From XN24 sp047921395 (lineage in GTDB: Bacteria; Pseudomonadota; Gammaproteobacteria; Steroidobacterales; XN24): 64,000 nt of DNA. The stretch is taken from contig JBLRWH010000002.1 in NCBI GenBank assembly GCA_047921395.1, positions 1-64,000 of the forward strand, written 5' to 3'. Below, piece by piece: positions 1 to 6,824 of the stretch. The translations under genes and the position numbers were made by a program. Position 1 is the stretch's first letter; the number at the start of each line of letters is the position of its first letter. The notes below the pieces were generated by a model. It did not search any database and was not told the DNA's origin. It worked only from the letters and a program-made list of their open reading frames with translations.

Positions 1-244
1 AGCCGTAGCCCGGCAGGTCCGTGACGCGCAGGTTCTCGCCCACCGAAAAGAAATTCACGAGCTGCGTCCGGCCGGGGGTTTTGCTCGTCCGCGCCAGCCC
101 CCGGCGGCCCAGGATCGCATTGATTGCGCTGGACTTGCCGGCGTTCGAGCGCCCCGCGAAGGCGACCTCGCGGCCCACGTCGGGAACGAACTGCGCGGGC
201 TTGTTGGCGCTGGTCAGGAATTCGGCGGTGGGATAGGCGCTCAT
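1..244 (-). CDS. engB: Ribosome-biogenesis GTPase EngB/YihA (5' part only)
   Basis: Small TRAFAC-class GTPase needed for late assembly of the large ribosomal subunit in the cytoplasm. Only the first 81 residues are inside the window; the gene runs off the left edge. Reading leftward from the ATG at 242-244, the P-loop GRSNAGKSS is visible, followed by the switch-I region TSKTPGRTQ and the G3 motif DLPGYG right at the edge. These are in the order and spacing typical of EngB. It is divergent from the cytochrome c4 gene, with about 100 bp between; engB next to cytochrome c4 and dsbA is a known gammaproteobacterial arrangement. Identity is secure; only completeness is unknown. Confidence 0.93.
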   Translation of the reverse strand, partial: MSAYPTAEFLTSANKPAQFVPDVGREVAFAGRSNAGKSSAINAILGRRGLARTSKTPGRTQLVNFFSVGENLRVTDLPGYG

Positions 245-346
245 TGGTGTGGACTGTAACTCATAGACGTAGTGTAGAATTTCGGTTTCTACCCGTCGGA
301 CGCCGGGCTGGCAAGTCGACGGGCTAATCACTGGAGAACCTGAGCC

Positions 347-946
347 ATGAGGAAGCTTTTAGTCGTCGCAGCGCTGGCCGCGGCCCTGGGATTCCACGGC
401 CCGGCGCAAGCCGAGGGCTCCGTCGAGGCCGGACGGGAAAAGTCCGCCGTCTGCGCCGCCTGTCACGGGCCGGATGGTAACAGCGCCATGCCCGATTGGC
501 CTTCGATCGCCGGCCAGCATACAAGCTATCTCGTGACCCAGCTCAAGGCCTTCAAGTCCGGCGGGCGCCAGAACGCCCTCATGTCGCCAATGGCCGTCGG
601 TCTCTCGGAGCAGGACATTCTCGACCTGGCCGCCTATTTCAACGCCCAGGCGCCCGCCGCGCGCGAGGCGGACCCGGCGCTGGTCGAACCCGGCCGGCGC
701 ATTTTCCTCGGCGGCGAACTCGAGCGCGGCGTCACCGCCTGCGCCGCCTGCCACGGACCGACGGGCCAAGGCAATCCCCTGGCGGGCTACCCGGTCATCG
801 CGGGCCAGCACGCGAGCTACACGGCCGCGGCCCTGAAGAATTATGCCGCCGGCGAGCGGCAGAACCAGATCATGCAGGAAATCGCGGCGCGGATGTCCGA
901 GGACGACATCCGTGCCGTCAGCGCCTTCCTGCAGGGCCTCCGCTAG
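347..946 (+). CDS. Diheme cytochrome c4
   Basis: Periplasmic or periplasm-facing diheme cytochrome c that shuttles electrons from the bc1 complex to terminal oxidases. The 199-residue product has a Sec signal peptide (about residues 1-22, ending AQA) and two homologous class-I domains. Each domain has a CAACH heme site (C36-H40 and C132-H136) and downstream Met residues (QNALMSPM; QNQIMQ) in the position expected for axial ligands. The internal duplication GPxGxG...IAGQH is characteristic of c4. A GGAGAA ribosome site lies about 9 nt before the ATG. The stop codon TAG is immediately followed by a repeat that recurs after dsbA (see repeat entries). Confidence 0.95.
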   Translation: MRKLLVVAALAAALGFHGPAQAEGSVEAGREKSAVCAACHGPDGNSAMPDWPSIAGQHTSYLVTQLKAFKSGGRQNALMSPMAVGLSEQDILDLAAYFNAQAPAAREADPALVEPGRRIFLGGELERGVTACAACHGPTGQGNPLAGYPVIAGQHASYTAAALKNYAAGERQNQIMQEIAARMSEDDIRAVSAFLQGLR

Positions 947-964
947 GGCCTGTTCACACTTGGC
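947..964 (+). repeat. 18-bp terminal-repeat-like sequence, copy 1
   Basis: GGCCTGTTCACACTTGGC begins directly after the CTAG that contains the stop codon of the cytochrome c4 gene. An identical copy lies at 1811-1828 and an inverted copy with one difference at 1834-1851. The segment 947-1851, which contains dsbA, is therefore bounded by inverted repeats. This copy has no partner arm nearby and cannot form a hairpin by itself. Confidence 0.75.
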
Positions 965-1024
965 GGGAACTCGCGCGCGCGGTTACTGCCTCAATATGCT
1001 CGGAACGCTCTGAGGAGATCGACC

Positions 1025-1810
1025 ATGAGACGACTTGCCCTCGCCCTGCTCACCGTCATGCTGTTCGCCGCGTGCGGCAAGGAACCGACCGCCGCCGCAA
1101 CGACGGCCGCCGAACCGGCGCAGCCCGCCGCGCAGGTGCAGCCCGTATCCCGGCCGGTCCAGGCGGCCGCCGAGACCAGGCCGGCGACGGCTGAGACCCG
1201 GGTGGCGCAAGCGAGTCAGTCCGAGTCGGGCTCGAACGCACGCTTCGTCGCCGGCCAGCACTACCGTGTGCTCAACCCCGCCCAGCCGACCAACGTGGCG
1301 CCGGGCAAGGTCGAGGTGGTTGACGTATTCTGGTACGGCTGCGGGGGTTGCTACATCATGTCGCCGTACATGGCCGCGTGGCGGGAATCCAAGCCGGAGG
1401 TCGCCGAGTACGTACAGCTGCCCGCAACACTGAATCCGGGCTGGCAGCCGCAGGCGCGGCTCCACTTCGCGACCAAGGCGCTCGGCATCTCGGACCAGAC
1501 CCACCGCGCGATCTTCCAGGAGATGCATGTCAAGCGGAACCCGCTCAACACCATCGACCTGATGATCGAGTTCCTGGCCGGCTACGGCATCTCCGAGTCG
1601 GACGCGCGCGATGCACTGGCCGGGTTCAGCGTCGACGCGGAACTGCGCGCTGCGGACGTGCGGGCGCGGCGTTACCAGCTCAGCTTCGTGCCGGCGTTCG
1701 TCGTCAACGGCAAGTACGTGGTCGGCGTTGAGCAGGCCGGCAGCCCGGAGGCGGTGCTCGACGTGATCAACTACCTGGTCGCACGGGAAGCGGGCACGCC
1801 GCAGGGCTAA
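1025..1810 (+). CDS. dsbA: DsbA-family thiol:disulfide interchange lipoprotein with CGGC active site
   Basis: Envelope thioredoxin-fold protein that should introduce or exchange disulfides in exported proteins, including c-type cytochromes. The 261-residue product starts with a lipoprotein signal (LFAAC, lipid Cys17) and a roughly 60-residue Ala/Pro/Glu-rich linker. A DsbA domain follows: FWYGCGGCY with C106/C109, a helical insertion, and the cis-Pro loop VPAFVVNGKY with P223. The family normally has CPHC; here the two middle residues are Gly-Gly, which should change redox potential and reactivity. GAGGAG lies 7 nt before the ATG. Position after cytochrome c4 and engB matches DsbA of pseudomonads. 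The fold assignment is firm; strict oxidase function is an inference. Confidence 0.88.
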   Translation: MRRLALALLTVMLFAACGKEPTAAATTAAEPAQPAAQVQPVSRPVQAAAETRPATAETRVAQASQSESGSNARFVAGQHYRVLNPAQPTNVAPGKVEVVDVFWYGCGGCYIMSPYMAAWRESKPEVAEYVQLPATLNPGWQPQARLHFATKALGISDQTHRAIFQEMHVKRNPLNTIDLMIEFLAGYGISESDARDALAGFSVDAELRAADVRARRYQLSFVPAFVVNGKYVVGVEQAGSPEAVLDVINYLVAREAGTPQG

Positions 1811-1851
1811 GGCCTGTTCACACTTGGCAGGTCGCCGAGTGTGAACAGGCC
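1811..1851. repeat. 41-bp near-perfect palindrome with CTAA flanks, convergent intergenic
   Basis: Arms 1811-1828 and 1834-1851 form an 18-bp stem (14 perfect pairs, then a G-T and three more pairs) around a 5-nt loop. It lies between convergent dsbA and cls and is flanked on both sides by CTAA, a YTAR-type 4-bp direct repeat like the target duplications of some IS5-family elements. The flanking CTAA copies supply the stop codons of both genes (TAA for dsbA, TAG for cls). There is no T-tract, so it is only a possible bidirectional terminator; it may be a miniature mobile element. Confidence 0.75.
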
Positions 1852-3312
1852 CTAAAGCATCGGCCCGAGGAGCCGCAGCACGCCCTCGGCGACTCTCGCG
1901 GTGGCCGGACGCCGCCGCCAGGCTTCTGGGTGCAGGTCCACTGAGTCGCGGAGGTAACGCTCCTGCAGCGCACGCACCCGCGCCGCGCAGGCCTGGTCGT
2001 AGATGAACAGCGAGATCTCGAAGTTCAGCCACAGGCTGCGCATGTCGATGTTCACCGAGCCCATGACCGCGATCCGCCCGTCCACCGTGATCGCCTTGGT
2101 GTGCAGCAGGTCGGGCTCGTAGCGCGCGATCCGAACGCCAGCGGAAAGCAGTTCCTCGAAGCAGGCGGCGCCGGCATGGCGCGCCAGCACCGAATCGAGC
2201 CGCGCCGGCACGTTCAGCGTGACCGCGACGCCCCGGCGCGAAGCGGACACCAGCGCCGTCATGATGGATTCATCCGGCACGAAATAGGGCGTCGTCAGCA
2301 CCAGTTCGTGCTCGGCCGAGTACAGCAGCGACAGTAGCAGCTGGTGGATCGAGGCGCGGTTGAGACCCGGCCCCGAGGGCACCACTTGCAAGACCGCCTC
2401 GCCCTGCTCCGGCACGCTGCGGATGTCCGCTGTCTCGAGAATCGCCATGCCCTCGTCGGTCTCCAGTTCCCAGTCTTCCAGGAACGCGCCGTTGAGCACC
2501 TCGACGGCGGGCCCGCGAATCCGGGCCATGGCGTCCACCCAGCGGCCGACGCCCGCATGCGTCTTGAAGTACCCGGGGTCCACCAGGTTCATGCTGCCCG
2601 TGTAGCCGATCTCGCCGTCGATCACGATGATCTTGCGGTGGTTCCTGAGGTCCATGCGCACGAGCAGCATCCTGAACAGCCCGACCGGGAGGGAGCTGAC
2701 GAGCCGGATGCCGATCTTGCGGAGCCCGTCCGCCTCGCGGCTCCTCAGGAATTCACTCGAGCCCACGTCATCGACCAGCACCCGGCAGATCACGCCCCGC
2801 GCGGCGGCCCGCGCCAGCGCCGTGTAGATCTCGCCCACGCGTCCCGCCGAGTCCCAGATGTAGAACTCCAGGTGGCAGGTGCTCTTTGCGGCCTCGATAT
2901 CGGCGACCAGTGCGTCGACGAAGCTGTGCCAGTCGGGCAACAAGTCGACCGCGTGGCCCTGGAGGGCGGTGAACCCCGTGATGGATTCGCCGTGGCTCGC
3001 CAGCGATCGGGCGCGCGGGTGGAGCGCATGCCAGTCGATGTCCGCCCGGCTCTTCAGCCGGCCCTGCCACTCGCGATAGAGGTCGTGGATGTCGCGCCAG
3101 CGCCGGGCGCGCTTCTGGCCGAGCCGGTTCTCGCCGATGAACAGGTACAGCGCCGACCCCAGCAGCGGCAGCACGAACAGCACGATCAGCCACGCCAGGG
3201 TGGCGCCGACCGGCAGGTGCCGGAACAGCACCCGGATCGACAGGCCCGCGACCAGCAGCATGTGACCCGCAAGCACCAGCGCCGACAGCAGTCCCGGTTC
3301 CACCTGTTCCAC
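1852..3312 (-). CDS. cls: Cardiolipin synthase (ClsA type)
   Basis: Inner-membrane phospholipase-D-superfamily enzyme that condenses two phosphatidylglycerols to cardiolipin and glycerol. The GTG at 3310-3312 is preferred because GAGGGAG lies 6 nt upstream and the product is then 486 residues, the same as E. coli ClsA. Two membrane helices (about residues 6-29 and 34-59) precede two catalytic HKD motifs: NHRKIIVIDG (H225, K227, D232) and LLHTKAITVDG (H404, K406, D411), each followed by the usual GS(M/V)N. The frame is open 36 codons further upstream, but that stretch has no membrane or conserved features. It lies downstream of uspA on the same strand with a 135-bp gap. Confidence 0.93.
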   Translation of the reverse strand: MEQVEPGLLSALVLAGHMLLVAGLSIRVLFRHLPVGATLAWLIVLFVLPLLGSALYLFIGENRLGQKRARRWRDIHDLYREWQGRLKSRADIDWHALHPRARSLASHGESITGFTALQGHAVDLLPDWHSFVDALVADIEAAKSTCHLEFYIWDSAGRVGEIYTALARAAARGVICRVLVDDVGSSEFLRSREADGLRKIGIRLVSSLPVGLFRMLLVRMDLRNHRKIIVIDGEIGYTGSMNLVDPGYFKTHAGVGRWVDAMARIRGPAVEVLNGAFLEDWELETDEGMAILETADIRSVPEQGEAVLQVVPSGPGLNRASIHQLLLSLLYSAEHELVLTTPYFVPDESIMTALVSASRRGVAVTLNVPARLDSVLARHAGAACFEELLSAGVRIARYEPDLLHTKAITVDGRIAVMGSVNIDMRSLWLNFEISLFIYDQACAARVRALQERYLRDSVDLHPEAWRRRPATARVAEGVLRLLGPML

Positions 3313-3447
3313 GCGCGACTCCCTCGGGCGCCCTGGGCGCGGAAGTATAGGCGAATGCCGGCGCTGGTCGCGAGCGCGGGAATCCTGCGGCGACGCACCC
3401 CGCAGGTGGTCACCGCCCAAGCGGGAACCGCAGTGGGGCTGGAGTGC

Positions 3448-3879
3448 TTACTTGACCAGCGTGACGGGCACGTCCGCCAAGTGCACGACCTTGTTGGCTG
3501 TGGATCCCAACAGCGCGTGGGCCAGCGCACCGCCGCCATGCGAGCCCATTACGATGGCGTCGCAATGCAGTTCCTGGGCGCGCTTCGCGATCACCGGCGC
3601 CACGTCCCCGGCAACGCGCACCTCATGCTGGAAATTCACATTCGCCTGGCGCAGCAATTGCTCCGCTTCTGCGAACACGGGATCGGCGTATTCCTTCTCG
3701 ATCTCCTTGAACTCCGCGGGGTGTACCGCCGGGGCGACGGCGCCGAAGCGCACTGGCACCTGGTGCACGTACAGCAACGTCACTGCGACGTCGTCTTTGC
3801 CCTTGGCGAGCCTGGCGACGTGGTCGACTGCGTGCTGCGCGCTCTTTGACCCATCTACTGGAAGCAGAATTTTGGACAT
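3448..3879 (-). CDS. Universal stress protein, UspA family
   Basis: Cytoplasmic nucleotide-binding stress protein of 143 residues. It begins SKILLPVDGSKSAQHA, the beta-strand/Asp start typical of the family, and ends with the ATP-binding signature GSHGGG followed by the GST motif (LLGSTANKVV), so it is the ATP-binding type. Two adjacent ATGs exist (3882 and 3879); the second is 7 nt from AAGGAGG and is preferred. The exact stress role cannot be read from sequence. It is divergent from the cytochrome/FeS/NrfD module, and Usp genes often sit beside anaerobic or respiratory gene sets. Confidence 0.9.
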   Translation of the reverse strand: MSKILLPVDGSKSAQHAVDHVARLAKGKDDVAVTLLYVHQVPVRFGAVAPAVHPAEFKEIEKEYADPVFAEAEQLLRQANVNFQHEVRVAGDVAPVIAKRAQELHCDAIVMGSHGGGALAHALLGSTANKVVHLADVPVTLVK

Positions 3880-3882
3880 CAT

Positions 3883-4291
3883 GGTTCCTCCTTGTTGCCA
3901 GCCGGGCATCGAGGCAGGAACCATTCGCGTGGAATTCCGCGGTACGCGGGACCCAAACACCAAGGCTGCCTCACCGACTCAGACCGGTTGCCCAAAGAAT
4001 AGTCCACGCTGGCCTTGCTTGCAGGAACGGGGCCCGATGAAGGTGCGCGCGATCAACGAAGGCGCGGCCCGCCAGCATAGATTTCAACGGTATGTACTTA
4101 TTGCGACATTCGGCACCGCTCGTTCACATTAACTCGACGGAGGGCACACCGAAAAAAAGCCCCTGCTGCAAGACGCTCAAGCGTATGCAGCACATGGAGG
4201 ATCGGCGGCTTTCACATCGGCGCATGCGCTGGAGTCCGTTGGCACTGGCTCCAGCGTGGAGCCGCGTTGTTCGCACGACCATGGAGAAAGC
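3883..4291. other. 409-bp divergent intergenic region without a gene
   Basis: Separates uspA (minus) from the tetraheme cytochrome operon (plus). I found no coding sequence with a plausible start and no clear palindrome. A strict FNR box (TTGAT-N4-ATCAA) was looked for and not seen. The base composition is less GC-rich around 4080-4160 than in the flanking genes, which fits a promoter region for both directions. No promoter hexamers are convincing enough to place. Confidence 0.5.
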
Positions 4292-4762
4292 ATGAAGAAC
4301 CATGTACTCCGCCCGCTCTGGGTAGCGATTGGCCTTGTTGCCGTGGTTCTGGTCGCCAGGCATTTCATGGTCCCCGCTGACTTCGGCGTGCACGGCGAGA
4401 CGTTCACGTACAACTTCTATCGCCTTGGCAACATCCAGGAATGGCAGGACGTCACCGTCAAGTACCAGGGGATGGCACGCTGCGCCCGGTGCCACGAGGA
4501 AAACAGCACGGAGCACGCCGCCTCGAAGCACGCAGCCATCCAATGCGAGAACTGCCACGGCCCGGGCGTGGATCATCCGAAGCAGGTCAAGCAACTTCCC
4601 ATCGACGGCTCGCGCGCACAGTGCCTGCGGTGTCATCAGGCCCTGCCCTATCCCTCCAGCCAGCGGGCGGCGCTGCCCGCCATAGACGGCAACACGCACC
4701 GGCCGCGGCGGGAATGCCGTGTGTGCCACAACCCGCACCATCCCGACCGGGAGGACACGTAA
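4292..4762 (+). CDS. Membrane-anchored tetraheme cytochrome c
   Basis: Likely periplasmic electron carrier or quinol-side subunit of a small respiratory complex. The 156-residue product has an uncleaved-looking N-terminal helix (PLWVAIGLVAVVLVA), a VPADFGVHG segment, and four heme-binding sites: CARCH, CENCH, CLRCH and CRVCH, the last followed by NPHHPD, a distal-His context seen in NrfB/NapC-like cytochromes. The ATG at 4292 is chosen because GGAGAAA lies 5 nt upstream and the anchor starts there; the frame is open upstream. The stop overlaps the next start (TAATG), so it is translationally coupled to the Tat-exported ferredoxin. Confidence 0.85.
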   Translation: MKNHVLRPLWVAIGLVAVVLVARHFMVPADFGVHGETFTYNFYRLGNIQEWQDVTVKYQGMARCARCHEENSTEHAASKHAAIQCENCHGPGVDHPKQVKQLPIDGSRAQCLRCHQALPYPSSQRAALPAIDGNTHRPRRECRVCHNPHHPDREDT

Positions 4763-5532
4763 TGAGCTGTTCGCGGCGCGACTTCATGAAGAAATCCCTG
4801 GCGGGCGCCGTCAGTGCGGCTCTGCCGGCGGGTACTGCTGCATTCCTGGGCCCGCGTGACGCCGGGGCCAGCGTCGGAGACGCGAAGAAGCGCTGGGTAT
4901 TCCTGGTCGACACGGAAAAATGCACCGGGTGCGGCTTGTGCGTGAAGGCCTGCAAGACCGAGAACGAAATTCCCTACGATGCGCCGGTGACCCGCACCTG
5001 GGTCGAGCGCTATGTCGTGACCAAGGACGGCGTCGTTCACACGGACTCCCCGGACGGCGGCCGCGACGGATTCACCGATCCCGAGATCCGCGGCGAGGAA
5101 ATTGACCCGGAGAATATTTCGAAGGCGTTCTTCGTCCCGAAGCTCTGCAACCAATGCGAGAACCCGCCGTGTGTCCAGGTCTGCCCGGTCGGCGCGACTT
5201 ACCAGACCAACGATGGCGTTGTGCTGGTGGACAGGAAATGGTGCATCGGTTGCGGCTACTGCATCATGGCCTGCCCTTACGGCGTCCGCTTCTTCCATCC
5301 GGTCCACAAGACCGCGGAGAAGTGCAACTTCTGTTACCACCGCATCAGCAAGGGGCTCGAGTCAGCCTGCGTCCAGGCCTGTCCGTTCGAGGCGCGCAAG
5401 ATTGGCGACATGAATGATCCTGACGACCCCGTCGCCAAGGTCATCCGGACTGAGCGCGTCCAGGTGCTGAAGGACGAATACGGCACGAAGCCACAGGTCT
5501 TCTATCTCGGCCTTGACGAGAAGGTGAGGTGA
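4762..5532 (+). CDS. Tat-exported ferredoxin with four [4Fe-4S] sites (NrfC/DsrO-like)
   Basis: Periplasmic iron-sulfur subunit that would pass electrons between the cytochrome and the NrfD-like membrane partner. The 256-residue product starts with a twin-arginine signal (SRRDFMKK plus a hydrophobic Ala-rich stretch ending DAGAS). It carries four Cys groups: CTGCGLCVKAC, CNQCENPPCVQVC, CIGCGYCIMAC, and a final CNFC...CVQAC pair. That is the NrfC/TtrB/DsrO/PhsB pattern. The start is coupled to the upstream cytochrome (TAATG) with GGGAGGAC ahead. No catalytic molybdenum or multiheme reductase subunit is encoded next to it, so the substrate is unknown. Confidence 0.9.
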   Translation: MSCSRRDFMKKSLAGAVSAALPAGTAAFLGPRDAGASVGDAKKRWVFLVDTEKCTGCGLCVKACKTENEIPYDAPVTRTWVERYVVTKDGVVHTDSPDGGRDGFTDPEIRGEEIDPENISKAFFVPKLCNQCENPPCVQVCPVGATYQTNDGVVLVDRKWCIGCGYCIMACPYGVRFFHPVHKTAEKCNFCYHRISKGLESACVQACPFEARKIGDMNDPDDPVAKVIRTERVQVLKDEYGTKPQVFYLGLDEKVR

Positions 5533-5535
5533 CGC

Positions 5536-6789
5536 ATGTCCACTGAACTGATAGTTCACGGTGCCGAGTGGACCGTAAAAGAGTTGTTCGTTTATCCGAA
5601 CGAATTCATTTACTGGAGCATCCAGATTGTCATGTACCCCTACATGACGGGCCTGGTGGCCGGCGCCTTCGTGCTCTCCTCCCTGTACCACGTCTTCGGC
5701 CAGAAGGACTTGAAGCACATCGCCCAGTTCTCGCTGGTGTTCTCGCTGGCCTTGCTCCCGGTCGCGGTCATGCCGCTGCTGCTGCATCTGCAACAACCGA
5801 CTCGCGTCTCGCACCCGATCCTGACACCGCATTTCACTTCCGCCATTGCCGCGTTCGGCATCGTCTTCTCCACTTACGGCATGATCGTCGTCAGCGAAAT
5901 CTGGTTTGTTTACCGCAAGTACTTCGTCACCCAGGCGCAGGCGCTACGCAATCAGCCTGGCATACTCAATTCATTCCGGCGAATCGTCTACAGCGTGCTC
6001 ACACTCGGCGCCTACGACATCGGACCGGAGGCCAGGGCGGCCGACAAGAAGGCCGCAACAATTCTCGCAGCGATCGGCATCCCCGTGGCCTGCTTCCTGC
6101 ATGGCTATGCCGGGTTCATCTTCGGCTCGGTCAAGGCCAATGCGCTTTGGATGTCACCGCTCATGCCGGTCATTTTCATCATGTCCGCAGTCGTTTCCGG
6201 CATCGCATTGTGCATGCTGACATACATCGTAATCATGGAATGGCAGGCATTCCGCAACCGGCGGCGCGGCGGCATGCGCAAGGCGAGCGAAATCAAGGGC
6301 GTGGAGACAGCCGTCGTCGCCAAGGCCTCGCGCTTCCTGCTCGGGTTCCTCATCGCAGCCATCAGCCTCGAACTGCTCGACCTGATTTTCCGCGGCTACA
6401 CGGCCATGAAGTCCTGGGACATCCTTCGCTCGGTCATGTATGGCAAGGATTTCTTCAATATCTTCTTCCTGCAGTTCACCATGGGAACGATCGTTCCCTT
6501 CATCCTGCTGGTCCTGCCGCGACTGACCATCCGGCGTACGGTCGTTGCGCTGGTGCTGGTCCTGTTTGGCGTGTTCATGATGCGTTGGAACGTCGTCATC
6601 GGTGGCCAGGCATTCTCGCTCTCGTTCGCAGGCTACATGCACTACGAAATCCCGCTGATTCCTCATGACGTGGAAACCTTCAAAGAAGGGCTGTTCGGGG
6701 CACTGATGGTCGCCATCACGCCGTTCGTGTTGCTATGGATCATCAACAAGTTTGTCCCGTCGCTGCGACAAGATGTGGAGACAGGCTGA
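5536..6789 (+). CDS. NrfD/PsrC-family quinone-interacting membrane protein
   Basis: Polytopic membrane subunit of 417 residues with about ten hydrophobic helices, no cofactor motifs and a Tat-FeS partner 3 bp upstream, which is the standard NrfC-NrfD pairing. NrfD-type proteins exchange electrons with quinone, or translocate ions, on behalf of a periplasmic FeS protein. Beginning MSTELIVHGAEW and ending PSLRQDVETG, it looks full-length. Together with the two upstream genes it makes a cytochrome-FeS-NrfD module similar in composition to DsrJOP or the electron-transfer parts of sulfite and tetrathionate systems, but without their terminal enzymes. Confidence 0.85.
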   Translation: MSTELIVHGAEWTVKELFVYPNEFIYWSIQIVMYPYMTGLVAGAFVLSSLYHVFGQKDLKHIAQFSLVFSLALLPVAVMPLLLHLQQPTRVSHPILTPHFTSAIAAFGIVFSTYGMIVVSEIWFVYRKYFVTQAQALRNQPGILNSFRRIVYSVLTLGAYDIGPEARAADKKAATILAAIGIPVACFLHGYAGFIFGSVKANALWMSPLMPVIFIMSAVVSGIALCMLTYIVIMEWQAFRNRRRGGMRKASEIKGVETAVVAKASRFLLGFLIAAISLELLDLIFRGYTAMKSWDILRSVMYGKDFFNIFFLQFTMGTIVPFILLVLPRLTIRRTVVALVLVLFGVFMMRWNVVIGGQAFSLSFAGYMHYEIPLIPHDVETFKEGLFGALMVAITPFVLLWIINKFVPSLRQDVETG

Positions 6790-6824
6790 AGCAACCGCGT
6801 CACGGCTATTCAGGGGAAACTGCC

